From: Erinaceus europaeus
Taxonomy: Eukaryota; Chordata; Mammalia; Eulipotyphla; Erinaceidae
Length of the DNA stretch: 64,000 nucleotides
Direction of reading: 5' to 3'
Assembly (NCBI RefSeq): GCF_950295315.1
Contig: NW_026647563.1
Span: forward strand, 62,001 to 126,000
The position numbers and the translations under genes are program-made. The notes beneath the pieces were generated by a model. That model was given only the letters and a program-made list of their open reading frames with translations, had not been told where the DNA came from and searched no databases. The first letter of the stretch is position 1. Each line of letters starts with the position of its first letter. Below are positions 1 to 10,704 of this stretch, piece after piece.

Positions 1-194
1 GATAAGAGAAACAGTACCTGGCTTCCTCTGGTGTTTTCCAGATTAGCCTCCCTTTCAGTGATGGTATAAAAGCAGAATTCCTGATAACAAATACTTTAGG
101 TCCTGGTGAAATTGGGATTTAGAGCTCTTTGGTCTTCTTCCTCTATCCTTTAGTATCCTGGGACTATGGACCGAAGTTCTTTTAGGGATACTGA

Positions 195-345
195 AGGTCG
201 GAGTTCTCCCTTCTGTACTTGATTCTCTACTGGACATGGACATTGACAAGTTGATCCGTATCCCCAGCTGGTTTCTTTCTTTCCCTAGTCAAGCAGGGAT
301 TTGGAGAGGTCAGGTTGAAGTAAACATTGGTGAGGTCATCTCAGC
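195..345 (-). mobile_element. Degenerate fragment of retroposon family R
   Basis: Antisense similarity to the 3' half of family R: phrases such as ggacatggacattgacaag, ttgatccgtatccccagctg and ttggtgaggtcatctc match the better copies at 26.7 and 49.2 kb. It is strongly diverged and its outer ends are unclear; nothing is recognised in 1-194 or 346-480. Confidence 0.5.
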
Positions 346-480
346 AACATGTTTATAACTGAATTACCTCTCCCATGTTCCAAATTGATTCTCATGACCT
401 CAACTGATCAGCCACTGGTGACTTTTCAAGCCAGAAGTCTATGACTTATTTTCAACTTGTACTCTTGAATCACTAAATTA

Positions 481-598
481 TGCAGACCTGCTTCACTGCC
501 TGTGAAGCGACTCCCCTGCAGGTGGGAAGCCGGGGGCTCGAACCAGGATCCTTACGCCAGCCTTGTGCTTTGTGCCACATGCGCTTCACCCATTGCAT
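481..598 (-). mobile_element. SINE A head fragment
   Basis: Antisense copy of the tRNA-like head and first body segment (B-box region ggctcgaaccaggatcc). The 3' body and A-rich tail are missing, so the copy is 3'-incomplete or was cut by the SINE that follows. Confidence 0.8.
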
Positions 599-607
599 AT
601 TTTTCTT

Positions 608-778
608 TTTTAAAAAAAATATTTAAATTTTTGTTATTTATTGAATAGAGACAACCAGAAATCAAGAGGGAAGAGGGTGGTAGGGAGAGAGGCAGAGAGA
701 CACCTGCGGCCCTGCTTTGCCACTCAGAAAGCTTTCCCTCTGCAGGTGGGGACCAAGGGCTCAAACCTGGGGTTTATT
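608..778 (-). mobile_element. SINE B
   Basis: Antisense SINE B: a T-rich start, attgaatagagacaaccaga, a GA-rich stretch, and the ctgcaggtggggacc and ctcaaacctggg boxes. The tRNA-like head is truncated where L1 sequence starts. Confidence 0.75.
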
Positions 779-2103
779 TGGGTCTTCTACCCCTCCCCCC
801 TTTTTGTGAGTCTGTCTAAAGGTTTGTTGTGATTTTGTTCACTTTCAGAGAACCAACATTTATTATCATTTATCTTTAGTATGGTTTTCTTATTTTCAAT
901 GTTATTTATTTCTGCCTTAACTTTGGTTATTTCTAGCCTTCTGGTTACTTTAGGGTTCCTTTGTTCTTCTTCTAGGTCTTTAAAGTGTGCACTCAGGTTG
1001 TTTCTTTGAGCTTTTTCTTGTTTCCTAATGTGCACTTGTATGGCTATGAACGTTCCTCTCATTACTGCCTTAGCTGTGTCCCAAATGTTTTGATAGCTTG
1101 TTTCTTCATTTTCATCGAACTCTCAAAACATTTTGATTTCTTCCTTTATTTCCTCTTTGACCCAGTAGTTGTGAAGTAGCGTACTGTTGAGCTTCCACAT
1201 TTTGGGACTATTACTAATCTTCTGTTGATTGTTAAGTGTTAGTTTAATTCCACTGTGGTCTCAGAAGATGCTTGGGATGATTTCAATGCTCTTGAATTTG
1301 CTGATGCTGTGTATGTGGCCTAACATATGGTCTATCCTTGAGAATGACAAATGTGGATTTGAGTAGAATGTGTATTCCAGTTTATTGGGGTGAATGACTC
1401 TGAAAATGTGCAATAGTTCTAATTTATCTATCTCTTCATTTAGCTCCCTCATTTCTTTATTAATTTTCTGCCTGGGTCATCTGTCAAGTTGAGAGAGTGG
1501 GTTGTTGAAGTCCCCTACTATATTGTGTTGCTGTTAACATATTGCTGTAGCTCTTTCAGTAGATGTTTGATGTATTTAGATGGTTTCTCATTGGGTGCAT
1601 AGATGTTAATAATTATTAATTCCCTTGGTTGACTCATCCTCTGAGCATTAATATCCATTCCTATATTTTTAAATTTTATTTATTTTAAGTCTATCATGTC
1701 ACGTATGAGAATAGCTGTTCCTGCCCTTTTTTTTTTTTGTGGACCATTGGCTTGTATGATAATCTTTTTTTTGAGATATCTTACTTCTTTCTAAGTTTTT
1801 CCTAATTCATGCTTTATCTTGCTAATTCTGTTTTCAGTCTCATTTATTATATATTCTCTCTCCCCTCTGCTGTTTTCTGTAGTTCATCTGTTTTGTTACT
1901 CTGTTCTGATACTGTTTTAGCTTGTTCAGCTAGTTGTGTTCTTAGCTCAGCTACTTTAGCTTTCAGCTCTCTAATAACCTTGATATAATCAGTGTTTATT
2001 TCCAGAGTCTCGTTTGTTGTTTCTACATTTCTGATGACAATTTTCTGATGGGAGACTCACAGTTGTATTTGGTGAGTCTTAGGTGAGTCCTTTCAGCATT
2101 ATT

Positions 2104-2393
2104 TTTTTTTAATTTTTAAATTTATATTTATTTATTTATTCCCTTTTGTTGTCCTTGTTTTTTATTGTTATAGTTATCATTGTCATTGTTGTTAGATAGG
2201 ACAGAGAGAAATGGAGAGAGGAGGGGACGACAGAGAGGGTGAGAGAAAGATAGACACCTGCAGACCTGTTTCACCACCTGTGAAGCGACTCCCCTGCAGG
2301 TGGGGAGCCAGGGGCTCAAACTGGGACCCTTACACCGGTCCTTGTGTGTTGGGCCATCTGCGCTTAATCCCCTGCACTACCACCGGACTCCCT
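2104..2393 (-). mobile_element. SINE A inserted in L1
   Basis: Nearly full antisense SINE A, from the A-rich tail (ttatttattcccttttgttg) to the tRNA head (ctaccaccggactccc). The flanks carry an imperfect repeat of the L1 target, tcagcattattttt and tcagcattcttttt, taken as the target duplication. Confidence 0.88.
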
Positions 2394-2536
2394 CAGCATT
2401 CTTTTTGTTAATAAAACAGACTGGAGGTGGTGCCTCAACCAGAAAACTGTCGGACTGTTACCAGCTGCTCCCTAGTAGATATGGACTTTTGCCCCAGGAA
2501 TCTCTCTTTAGGCTACTCTCTGTCCACGAGCCACTT

Positions 2537-2589
2537 GTTTGCACTCAGTAGTGATTTGGTGGGTTCTCAAATCACTACTGAGTGCAAAC
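2537..2589. repeat. Perfect 21-bp inverted repeat, 11-bp loop
   Basis: The arms 2537-2557 and 2569-2589 are exact reverse complements around ggtgggttctc. The related L1 5' UTR at 36.1 kb has only the left arm (diverged) and no right arm, so the right arm was added in this copy. Confidence 0.85.
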
Positions 2590-2794
2590 ACGTTCTAGTC
2601 CTGTCTTGTTGCAGTCCCAGGTGGTCTCCTTGAGAATTCAGTTCTGCACTTACTGACTTGAGGACCTTTTTGTAGGTTATCAATTTGGAAATTTATAGCA
2701 AGCAGTTATCCCTATGATACTGAAACTTAGGGAGGTATGGGAACCAGCTACCTGTAAGTGATTAAAGGTATATTAGAAAATAATGTGGACCATA

Positions 2795-3972
2795 ATCAAA
2801 GTAAGGATTGCAAAAGCTGAATAAGGGCAAGAGACTGACATACTTTAACGATGACTCTTTAGTCACTATCAGGCCACCCCATCAGCTGGGGCCCTATTCG
2901 GGGAGTCCTGAGATTCCCAAACAGACATGATGGGCCTAGACCTCAAATAAATCCCTCTCTCCGTTGTTACTGGTCATTCCTATCAGGAACAAAACAATAG
3001 ACCCCTTTATGGGCTCCCATAGGACCTTACCCTTAACCTGGATCATCAATGATAGAGAATGCTCCATCCTCCAAAGGGAGGCTGGACAATAAAATCTATG
3101 CTCCACCCGATGAAGATGGGTCCTGATATTGGGGCAGCTTGGAACGTTCCTACTTATGACCACAGAATGTGAACTCGGATCTACAGTGATGCAGAGGTCA
3201 CATAGGCTCCTAAGCTGAATTTGGGCCCCAGATCACATCAAATCGATGGGGTTTACAGTCAACAATATTTATACACCTTTCCTATATTTGGGAGCTACTC
3301 TCTTCCCTGATCCAGCTTTCTGGTTTTTCTGCCAGCCATGACATCACCTCCCTGAACAATAATTAGGATCCACCTGCATATCAGATTTCAGGCTCAGGCA
3401 AAAAACAAAACAAAATAAAATACAACAAAACAAAACAAAACACTAGTGTACCCACAGGCCCTTTGGAATTTAACTAAAATATGCCTACTAGCTATCTACA
3501 AAATAGACCCCCCCCCCCCAACTCTTCATCTGCACTATTCCAGCCTTTAGGTCCATGATTGGTCAACAATTCGTTTGGCTTTGTATGTTAACTCTCTTTT
3601 CAACCACCAGGTTCCAGATGCTACCATGATGCTGACCAAACTTCCCTGGACAGATAACCCCACCAATGGGTCCTGCAGCTCTGCTTCCCAAGAGCCCTTC
3701 TACACTAAGGAAAGAGAAAGACAGGCTGGGAGTATGGATCAACCTCTCATTGCCCTTGTTCAGCAGGAAAGCAATTACAGAAGCCAGACCTTCCACCTTC
3801 TGCATCCCACAATGACCTTGGGTCCATACTCCCAGAGGAATAAAGAATAGGAAAGCTATCAGGGGAGGGGATGGGATACAGATTTCTGGTGGTGGGAATT
3901 GTGTGAAATTGTACCCCTCTTATCTATGGTTTAGTCAATATTTCCTTTTTATAAGTAAAAAATTAAATTAAA
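2795..3972 (+). mobile_element. Family R retroposon, 5'-truncated
   Basis: Unidentified retroposon family shared with at least ten other stretches of this window. Flanking near-repeats aaaataatgtggaccata (2777-2794) and aaaataatgtagactata (3973-3990) differ at 2 of 18 positions and look like a target duplication. The 3' end is A-rich (aagtaaaaaattaaatt...). A 91-codon frame at 3575-3850 recurs in other copies. The TSD and A-rich end suggest L1-type mobilisation. The copy sits next to an older R copy and may have inserted into its upstream part. Confidence 0.75.
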
Positions 3973-4054
3973 AAAATAATGTAGACTATAAAGCCCTAGA
4001 TCTAAGTGGAACCATCAAGATATTTAACATTTTTCAATAAGGAGCAACCTGCAA

Positions 4055-5368
4055 AGTATTGTTAAAAAGTCAGAATGAGGATATAGATTAGGGCTTATGG
4101 GACAGGGCACATGTGCACATGTATCCATAAATTAGAAAAAATCCATAAATTAGAAAAAATATATAAAATATATAAATTAAATAAAATATATAAATTAGAA
4201 AAAATATATAAATATATATACCTCAGAGTAAAAGTGCTCAGTAGTCTGCAGTGAATAGATTTAGACTCAATAAGTGCAACAGCAAGTAAAAGGACCTAAA
4301 AGAGATACCATAAAGTACTTAATTAAATATTTACTAATTATGCCTAATTATGCCTCTCCTAGACCCTACTTCACTTCCCTCAATCACTTTAAGTCTAACC
4401 TTGTCAGACAGTATTAGGACTACAAAAGCTAGATAAGAGACTGGCATAGTTTAATGATGGCCTTTTTGGTCATTACCAGGCCACCCCATCATTTGGGGCT
4501 CTAGTTAGGGAATCTTTGGATTCACACATAGATATGATGGACCTAGACCTCTAACATACCCCTCTCTACACCATCACTGGTCATTTCCATCAGGAACATC
4601 ATCATAAGCCCTCTTGTGGGCCTCTACAGGATCTTGCCCTCACTATAAAGCAGCAATGGTAGGGACTACCTCACTCTCCAAACGGAGGCCAAGTCAACCT
4701 ACTCTGCCACTTGAGGAAGACAGGTCCTGAAGTGAATGAAGCCTAGCATGTTCATAGCTGTGGCCATGGACTGCAAGCTCACATTGACAGGGATACAGAG
4801 ATTACACAGGCTCCAATGCTAAATATGAATAGATATGGGCTCTATGTCAAATAGATGAGGTTTACAATTAATGGTATTTACATAATTTTCCCATATTTGG
4901 GAGCTACTCTCTGCCCTAACCAACTTTTTAGTCCTATTCCCAACTCTGGCACCAGCTTCCCAGACAATACTTTTAGCCCAGAAAATACAATTTTAGGCTG
5001 CTTTGCAGCCACCAAGTTGCCGACACTACCATGACATCATCCTGACTTCCCTGGGCAGATGACCTCACCAATGTATTTTGAAGTCTCACCTCTACAGGGC
5101 CATAGCTCAATAGGCAAGGATAGAAACAGAACAGGGGTATGGATCAACCTGCCAATGTCCATGTTCAGTGGAGAAACAATTACAGAAGCCATACCTTCCA
5201 CCTTCTGCATCCTATAAAGAATTTTGGTTCATATTCCCAGAGGAATAAGGAATCGGGAAGCTTCCAATGGAGGGGATGGAATGCAGAACTCTGGTGGTAG
5301 GAACTGTATGAAATTATACCCCTGTTATCTTACATTCTTGTTAATCATTATTAAATCACTAATAAATT
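4055..5368 (+). mobile_element. Older family R copy
   Basis: Similar throughout to the copies at 2.8-4.0 and 41.6-43.0 kb: cacatgtgcacatgtatcc, then ctaaccttgtcagacagta, then the 3' module accaagttgccgacactacc ... ggtaggaactgtatgaaat. It ends in cattattaaatcactaataaa, an older-looking 3' end than the tttgtcaatgtttcc end of the younger copies. Confidence 0.72.
4128..4222. repeat. AT-rich tandem repeat inside R
   Basis: Imperfect repetition of ccataaattagaaaaaa and then tataaatta units. It expands a site that in the 41.6 kb R copy reads gtatccataagtcatgag. Confidence 0.7.
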
Positions 5369-5371
5369 TAA

Positions 5372-5577
5372 TATTTATTTACTTATTGGATAGAGACAGC
5401 CAGAAACTGAGAGGGAAGGAGGTGATAGAGAGGTTGAGAGACAGAGAGATACCTGCAACACTGCTTCACCACTTGCAAAGCTCTCCCCATGCAGGTGGGC
5501 ACTGGGGACTCAAACCTGGGTCCTTACACATTGTAACGTATGTGCTCAACCAGGTGTGCCACCACCTAGTCCCTACT
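5372..5577 (-). mobile_element. SINE B
   Basis: Antisense SINE B from ttacttattggatagagac to the head at gtgccaccacctagtccc. It abuts the 3' end of the older R copy. Confidence 0.85.
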
Positions 5578-6030
5578 CAGCTTTTTTAATGTACAAGTAT
5601 TTTGCTTTCTTCGTTAAATTTATTCCTAGACACCTTTTTTTTTTTTTTTTTTTTTGCCTCCAGGGTTATTGCTGGGGCTCAGTGCCTGCACTATGAATCC
5701 ACTGATCCTGGAAGCTATTTTTTCCCATTTTTGTTGTTGTTGTTATTATTGCTATTGTTGTTGTTGGACAGGACAGAGAGAAATCGAGAGAGAAGGGAAA
5801 CACAGAGAGGAGGAGAGAGATAACTACCTGCAGACCTGCTTCACTGCTTGTGAAGAGACCCCCCCCCCCCAGCTGGTGGTGAGTTGGTGGCTGGAACTGG
5901 AATCCTTACACTGGTCCTTGCACTTCACACCATGTGCACTTAATCCTGAGCGCTACCATCCGGCCCCGTCTGAATTCATTTTTATGCCATTGTAAATGGG
6001 ATTGCTCTTGATTTCTTCTTCTAGTTTACT
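5578..6030 (-). mobile_element. L1 ORF2 fragment split by a SINE
   Basis: 5578-5634 (gttaaatttattcctagac) and 5970-6030 (ccattgtaaatgggattgct) are consecutive pieces of antisense L1 ORF2, separated by the SINE at 5635-5968. They are short and broken. Confidence 0.65.
5635..5968 (-). mobile_element. SINE A2
   Basis: Antisense SINE A with the extra 3' block (gcctccagggttattgctgg ... ctatgaatccactgatcct) after a run of T, ending in a tRNA head at gctaccatccggcccc. It is inserted in the L1 fragment. Confidence 0.87.
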
Positions 6031-6330
6031 GCTGGGGCTCACACGGTAGCTCAGCAAGTTAAGCACACGTGGCGTGAAGCACAAGGACCTGCATAAGGAT
6101 CCAGGTTTGAGCCCCCGGCTCCCCACCTGCAGGGGAGTCACTTTACAGGCGGTGAAGCAGGTCTGCAGGTATCTATCTTTCTCTCCCCCCTCTCTGTCTT
6201 CCCTTCCTCTCTCCATTTCTCTTTATCCTATCTAACAACAGTGACATCAATAACAACACTAATAATTCCAACAACAATAAAAAATTAAAAACAAGGGCAA
6301 CCAAAGGGAAACTAAATAAAAAAAAAAAAA
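6031..6330 (+). mobile_element. SINE A
   Basis: Sense SINE A: head gtagctcagcaagttaagc, B-box-like ggtttgagccc, a CT body, AAC/AAT repeats and a terminal A run. Confidence 0.85.
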
Positions 6331-6656
6331 CTCATGTATGCTTCCACTTGAACTCTGTGCTAAGGTTTCACACAAACATGCTTTTTGGATGGATTAGCAA
6401 GGCTAGTTTAAAAAATGTAAAATTGAGTGGTCATTGAGTTGCCCTCAGAAGCATCTCCACTGACTAAACCTTCTCAACCTTGCTTACTTGTTAAGGACTT
6501 GTGAAGCCAATGCTTCTTGATCTTTTCTCCTATTCATGTCAGAAAGTAAGGAAAGTTACCAGATTGTGAGTCACCTGGGGGTAGAAATCACTTGTTTTTC
6601 AACTTTGTGGTCACAAACGTCTTTTTAGTCCAGATATGGGCAAACATCAAGTAGGA
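6331..6656. other. No feature recognised
   Basis: Single-copy-looking AT-rich DNA with no convincing ORF, RNA or repeat seen. Confidence 0.5.
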
Positions 6657-6977
6657 TTTTTTTTCCTCTAGGATTATTGCTGGGGTGTAGTGCCTGCGCC
6701 ATGAATCCACCCCTCCTGGAGGCTACCTTTTCCCCTTTTGTTGCCCTTGTTTTATCGGGGTTTTTTTTGTAGATATTATTATTGTTGCTATTGATGTCGT
6801 TGTTGTTGGATAGGACAGAGAAAAATGGAGAGAGAAGGGGAAGACAGAGAGGGGGAGAGATAGATAGACACCTGTATACCTGCTTCACCTGTCGGGGGTT
6901 TGAACCAGGATCCTTATGCTGGTCCTTGCGCTTTGCGCCACGTCCACTTAACCCGCTTTGCTACCTCCTGACTCCCA
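6657..6977 (-). mobile_element. SINE A2
   Basis: Antisense SINE A2: tcctctaggattattgctgg, catgaatccacccctcctgg, the AAT-rich region, then head gctacctcctgactccc. The stretch between the two boxes of the head is shortened. Confidence 0.85.
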
Positions 6978-7469
6978 GGAATTTTTATACCAAAAAATAA
7001 TTTAGTAGAATCGATTTTCTTTGTATCTACTCAGGGATTTGATTTAGCCCCCAAACAGGGAGTCTATGAATTTAGGACCGTTTGCTTTTGGGTCTAAGGT
7101 ACTGAGTCCCAAACCAAATAATTGCTGGTTATTTACAATTGAGTCCCTGGCAAATGATGCTGGCATATTCAGCAGCTGAGTGTGAGTAGAGTCTTGGACT
7201 GCAGCTGACAGTCTCTCTTCCTTCTTAAATATCTTCTTTTTATTCTCCTAACTCTAGATAATAAATCTGGATCTTATGCCTTTATCCTTGTAACCCTTTC
7301 CTTACTGCTCCCATATGTCTCACTTAATGATTCTGGACTTGTCTGTTAGCAGCTATCCCCCTCACCCCCCCCCCCCAGCCCCCTGCAAACAAAAAATAAT
7401 AACTGAAGGCAGCACTGGCTGAATGACCTTCTTATTGGCTCTGAGACCTAGTTACACATCAGGATCATT
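6978..7469. other. No feature recognised
   Basis: Includes a C-rich run near 7362-7383. No coding or repeat signal that I can name. Confidence 0.5.
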
Positions 7470-7478
7470 GGGAGAGAC

Positions 7479-7706
7479 ATTTATTTATTCCCTTTTGTTG
7501 CCCTTGTGTTTTATTGTTATAGTTATTGTTGTTATTGATGTCTTTGTTGGTTAGGACAGAGAGATACGGAGAGAGGAGGGGAAGACGGGGGAGAGAAAGA
7601 GAGACACCTGCAGACCTGCTTCACTGCCTGTGAAGCGACTCTCCTGCAGGTGGGGAGCCAGGGATTTGAACTGGGATCCTTATGCTGATCCTTGCAGTTT
7701 GCGCTA
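7479..7706 (-). mobile_element. SINE A, 5'-truncated, with target duplication
   Basis: Antisense SINE A lacking its outermost head. Exact 9-bp repeats gggagagac lie at 7470-7478 and 7707-7715. Confidence 0.88.
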
Positions 7707-7715
7707 GGGAGAGAC

Positions 7716-8445
7716 TTTTAAAACATAGAGGCCCTACCTCAGACCAATTAAATTTGATTCTCTGGGGGGAGAGGGGGGTGTTGACCCTGAGGGATCAGGT
7801 TTTTTTTTTTTTTTTCTAAAGTTGCACAGAGAATTTTAATGCACTGTTAGCTAGAACCCTTGCTAAGCTGATGGTGTCATCTTGGAGGTCATGGTATGAG
7901 AAGAGTTATCCTGTAATTAAAACTAAAATGAAACTTAATTTCTGTAGTAAATCACGTTGTAGTGTATAGTAAATTACACTTTTCATTTGGAAATCATGAA
8001 ATAAGAATGTGGCATTGGCTAGAATAATATAATGCTTGCTTTTTAAAAAATGACATAATTAAAAGGTAATTAGCTCAATAGGTAATAATTTGGCTAATTA
8101 CAGTGATTAAATGATTGCTTCCATAATGTGAATTACTTTCTGCTATAGTAATTTAAAATATTTTCTAAACATCTCTTGGTATTTTCAATGTTAGACCATT
8201 TTGTGAGGAAGTAACCTGTATTTTGGTTGATGGACTTTCTGTGACCAATTTGTCATCTGCATTAAGAAAGAAACTAGGAGATCATCATCCAGGCTTGTAA
8301 AGGTCTATCGGGATCTCTGGTTTTAGAGATCTTAGTCATATTTAATCTGTGAGAAGGAGCTAAGAAAAGCTGCCTGGAAGGATCCTTGTTACTATATGCA
8401 TAGCAATACAGCTCTTAGTACAAAACCTGACATTCACTCAAAACC
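7716..8445. other. No feature recognised
   Basis: AT-rich and apparently single-copy, with a T run at 7800-7816. Nothing nameable. Confidence 0.5.
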
Positions 8446-8700
8446 TGCTAAAAAGTGGTGGCACGACACACATGTCACTGTGCACAAGGACCTGAGTTTG
8501 AGTCCCTGCTCCCCATTTGTAGGGGGAATGTTTCACAAGCTGTGAAGTCTGTAGATATCTATCTTTCTCTCTACTTCCCCCTCCCCTCATTTTTTTCCCT
8601 TCTGTCCCATCAAATAATAGGGGAAAAAAAAAAGAAAAATGGCTACCCAGAGGGGTGGATTCGTAGTGTTGACACAGAGCCCTAGCAATAACACTAGTGG
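8446..8700 (+). mobile_element. Diverged SINE A2-like copy
   Basis: Sense copy: gtggtggcacgacacacatg, gtttgagtccctgctcccc, ctgtgaagtctg, a CT body, then the A2 3' block (ggtggattcgtagtg, ccctagcaataac). Confidence 0.75.
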
Positions 8701-8741
8701 AAATGAATTTTTTTAAGTTATTTTCTTGCACCAGAGCTTTC

Positions 8742-9089
8742 GCTGGGGAGCCAGAGACGACCCGAACTGCCCCTGCGGCTACAGACAGACTATGACCCAC
8801 ATAGTCAACGACTGCCACCTCTCCAGATTCAAAGGAGGTCTCGAAACTTTACATCAGGCTCAACCTGATGCTGTTGACTGGCTACGGAAGAAGGGCAAAC
8901 GCTAGAAGAAGAAGAAGGCTTATACCCTGAGTCTCTGTAAATGAAATGATCTATTTCCAGTTTGATGTCTTATCAGTTCAATCCATAGGCATCTGAAAAG
9001 CTATAAGTATATTCTGGCTAATGTGTGGGTTCAGATTCCTGATGCTGTTGACTGGCTACGGAAGAAGGGCAAACGCTAGAAGAAGAAGA
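8742..9089 (+). mobile_element. LINE-X composite insertion: LINE-X 3' end, spacer, second LINE-X tail
   Basis: Exact 9-bp repeats agagctttc at 8733-8741 and 9090-9098 bound the insert. 8742-8917 is the last ~175 bp of LINE-X, open in the LINE-X frame to TAG and followed by (AAG)n. 8918-9037 is a 120-bp spacer found nowhere else in the window. 9038-9089 is a second, 50-bp LINE-X 3' end with its own TAG and GAA repeat. By eye 8742-8917 differs from the 27.4 kb copy at about 4 positions and from the 31.4 kb copy at about 7. One TSD around everything suggests a single read-through transcript that ended at the second tail. Confidence 0.8.
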
Positions 9090-9098
9090 AGAGCTTTC

Positions 9099-9473
9099 TT
9101 ATATTGTTCCTGGTGTTTTGTTTGGCTCACGATCATGATGACCTATAGACACACAGAGCTCATGCCAAGTTGTTATGCTACTGGATTTTGGATGATAGTT
9201 CCTGGGGCTACAAGGTAGAATGGCAGTTGACGTAAGTCTCAGTTTACTGGTTTAGGTCACTGTCCATAGAGGTGGGCTCTAAGTCTGTATAAGTAGGTCC
9301 TTGAATCCATTCAGATCTGAAGAAGGGCCTGGCCAAGATAAAATATAACCCTGTAGATCTAACCCCAGAATATGATGCCAGCAGGTGTAACAGCAGAAAT
9401 CAAACCAGTTCAGAAATATTCCTAGATAGAGATTTGAAGTCTACTTACTTTAGTTGTTTAGGGGAACAAAGTG
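9099..9473. other. No feature recognised
   Basis: Apparently unique sequence between the LINE-X insertion and the LTR. Confidence 0.5.
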
Positions 9474-9696
9474 CTTTTCTGTTGTTGTGCGCAGGCCGCA
9501 GAGAAGAGAGAGGGGGTCCGGAGTGAAGAGGAAACACAAGTCTTTATTTGCGCTGGCACCTCAGAGTTGGGTGCTAGAGAGGCAGGCTGGGCCACGTGGA
9601 GGTAGCAAAAATGGCCGCCTCACGCAGTAACCTTTCCTGCGGTCTGAACACCGGAGTGAAGCGCTGGCAAGAGAGCGAGATGCAGAAAACAAAGGG

Positions 9697-9705
9697 TTTT
9701 TATAG
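9697..9705 (-). promoter_or_regulatory. Predicted TATA box of the LTR
   Basis: The minus strand reads ctataaaaa, about 150 nt upstream of the LTR AATAAAG at 9542-9548. Position relative to the poly(A) signal fits a retroviral U3/R arrangement. Confidence 0.65.
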
Positions 9706-9720
9706 GAGCAGCTTTCACAA

Positions 9721-9881
9721 GAATGGGAAGGGGGAGGAGTAACCATAGCACTCCAGGATAGGATGATAACTCTCGTGAGAATGGGAGGGGGGAGGAGTAA
9801 CCAGAGCACTCCAGGATAGGATGATAACTCTCGTGAGAATAGGAGGGGGGAGGAGTAACCAAAGCACTGCAAATATCGCAG
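9721..9881. repeat. 58-bp tandem repeats in LTR U3
   Basis: Two full units (9721-9778 and 9779-9836) and a partial third (9837 to about 9881) share gggaggagtaacc and ggatgataactctcgtgag. They lie just upstream of the LTR TATA box, where retroviral enhancer repeats usually sit. Confidence 0.85.
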
Positions 9882-10021
9882 GGATATAGACAATGCCCTG
9901 AGGGCACAACATGGCTGAACAGGCACTCCGAGAATGTCCCAACTCTCGTGGGAACTAGCAGTAGCCTGAGGGGACAACATGGCAGATGTGACTGCATCAG
10001 CACAATTTCCCAGCACTTTTC

Positions 10022-10466
10022 TTTTTTTATATTTTGATTTTTTTATATTTTACTTCTTGTCTGTTTCTTTCTCTGACATTATACAAATGAAGCCAGAATA
10101 CTTCACATATAAGCAGAGTGTTAGAACTTACTGAGTCATAGAATTATTATATCTGGAAAGATCCATCTAGTTTTGCTGTTTGAGAAAAATGGCAGAGGGA
10201 GACCTAGATGGGAGTATTTTCCCTGTTGACATGTTATTTTGTAAATCAATAATAAATCACTGATAAAAAATTAAATAATTTTAAAGAAAAAAAAGGAGAA
10301 AAACATTCTCAGTTACTTGAGTGAAGTGTGATTAACTAGGGGTTAACTCTCAGGAAAGCATAGGCTCAAATGCATAGGACCTACATACTACCCGTTTCTC
10401 CACTGCAAATAAAGGGACCCCAGTCTAGTGCTTTTTCTATGCCAAGGTTTTTATTCAAAATACTAC
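10022..10466. other. Unassigned; possible old retroposon 3' end
   Basis: About 10190-10290 ends aatcaataataaatcactg followed by A-rich sequence, which recalls the ancestral R 3' end. The match is too short to name. Confidence 0.4.
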
Positions 10467-10704
10467 TTGCGGGGGGGTTGGGCAGTAGTGCTTCAGGTTA
10501 AGAGCACATGGCGCAAAGCCCAGGGACTGGCGTAAGGATCCCGGTTTGAGCACCCGGCTTCCCACCTGCTGGTGTCTATCTTTCTCTCCCCCTCTCTGTC
10601 TCCCCTCTTCTCTCGATTTCTCTCGGTTCTATCCAAAAACATCAATAATAACCATAACAATGAGAATAACCACAATTTGGGATAAAACACCTTGCAAAAA
10701 AACA
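10467..10704 (+). mobile_element. SINE A
   Basis: Sense SINE A: head gggcagtagtgcttcaggtt, ggatcccggtttgagc, a CT body and an AAT-rich 3' part. An internal stretch between the two body boxes is deleted. Confidence 0.82.

Larger units (their letters stand above)
785..2645 (-). mobile_element. L1 retrotransposon, antisense, 3'-truncated and internally deleted
   Basis: Reading the minus strand from 2645 down, L1 5' UTR (about 2395-2645) is followed by the ORF1 coiled-coil region (about 1765-2100), ORF2 endonuclease (about 1100-1765) and the start of the endonuclease-RT linker (787-1062, containing the L1-like TKVKAEINNIENKKT). The ORF1 C-terminus is missing at a junction near 1765. The piece around 1261-1452 encodes SRIDHMLGH and FKSIEIIPS, typical of the L1 endonuclease. 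No RT domain and no poly(A) are present. That is unusual, because L1 insertions normally lose the 5' end rather than the 3' end. All frames are broken. A SINE A is inserted at 2104-2393. Confidence 0.85.
9480..10015 (-). mobile_element. Solo LTR of an endogenous retrovirus (ERV2/ERVK-like by TSD)
   Basis: On the minus strand the element starts TGCTGGGAAATT and ends GCGCACAACAACA, the TG...CA termini of an LTR. Exact 6-bp repeats cttttc flank it (9474-9479 and 10016-10021). A TATA-like tataaaa and an AATAAAG polyadenylation signal lie in the expected order and spacing. No gag, pol or env is present, so this is a solo LTR left by recombination between two LTRs. A 6-bp duplication is typical of betaretrovirus-like ERV2 elements; the class call rests on that. 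Length is 536 bp. Confidence 0.88.

Noticed and set aside
9561..10016. Overlapping minus-strand open frames of 75-151 codons
   Set aside because: They lie entirely inside the solo LTR and their internal repetition follows the 58-bp tandem units; LTRs of this kind are non-coding.
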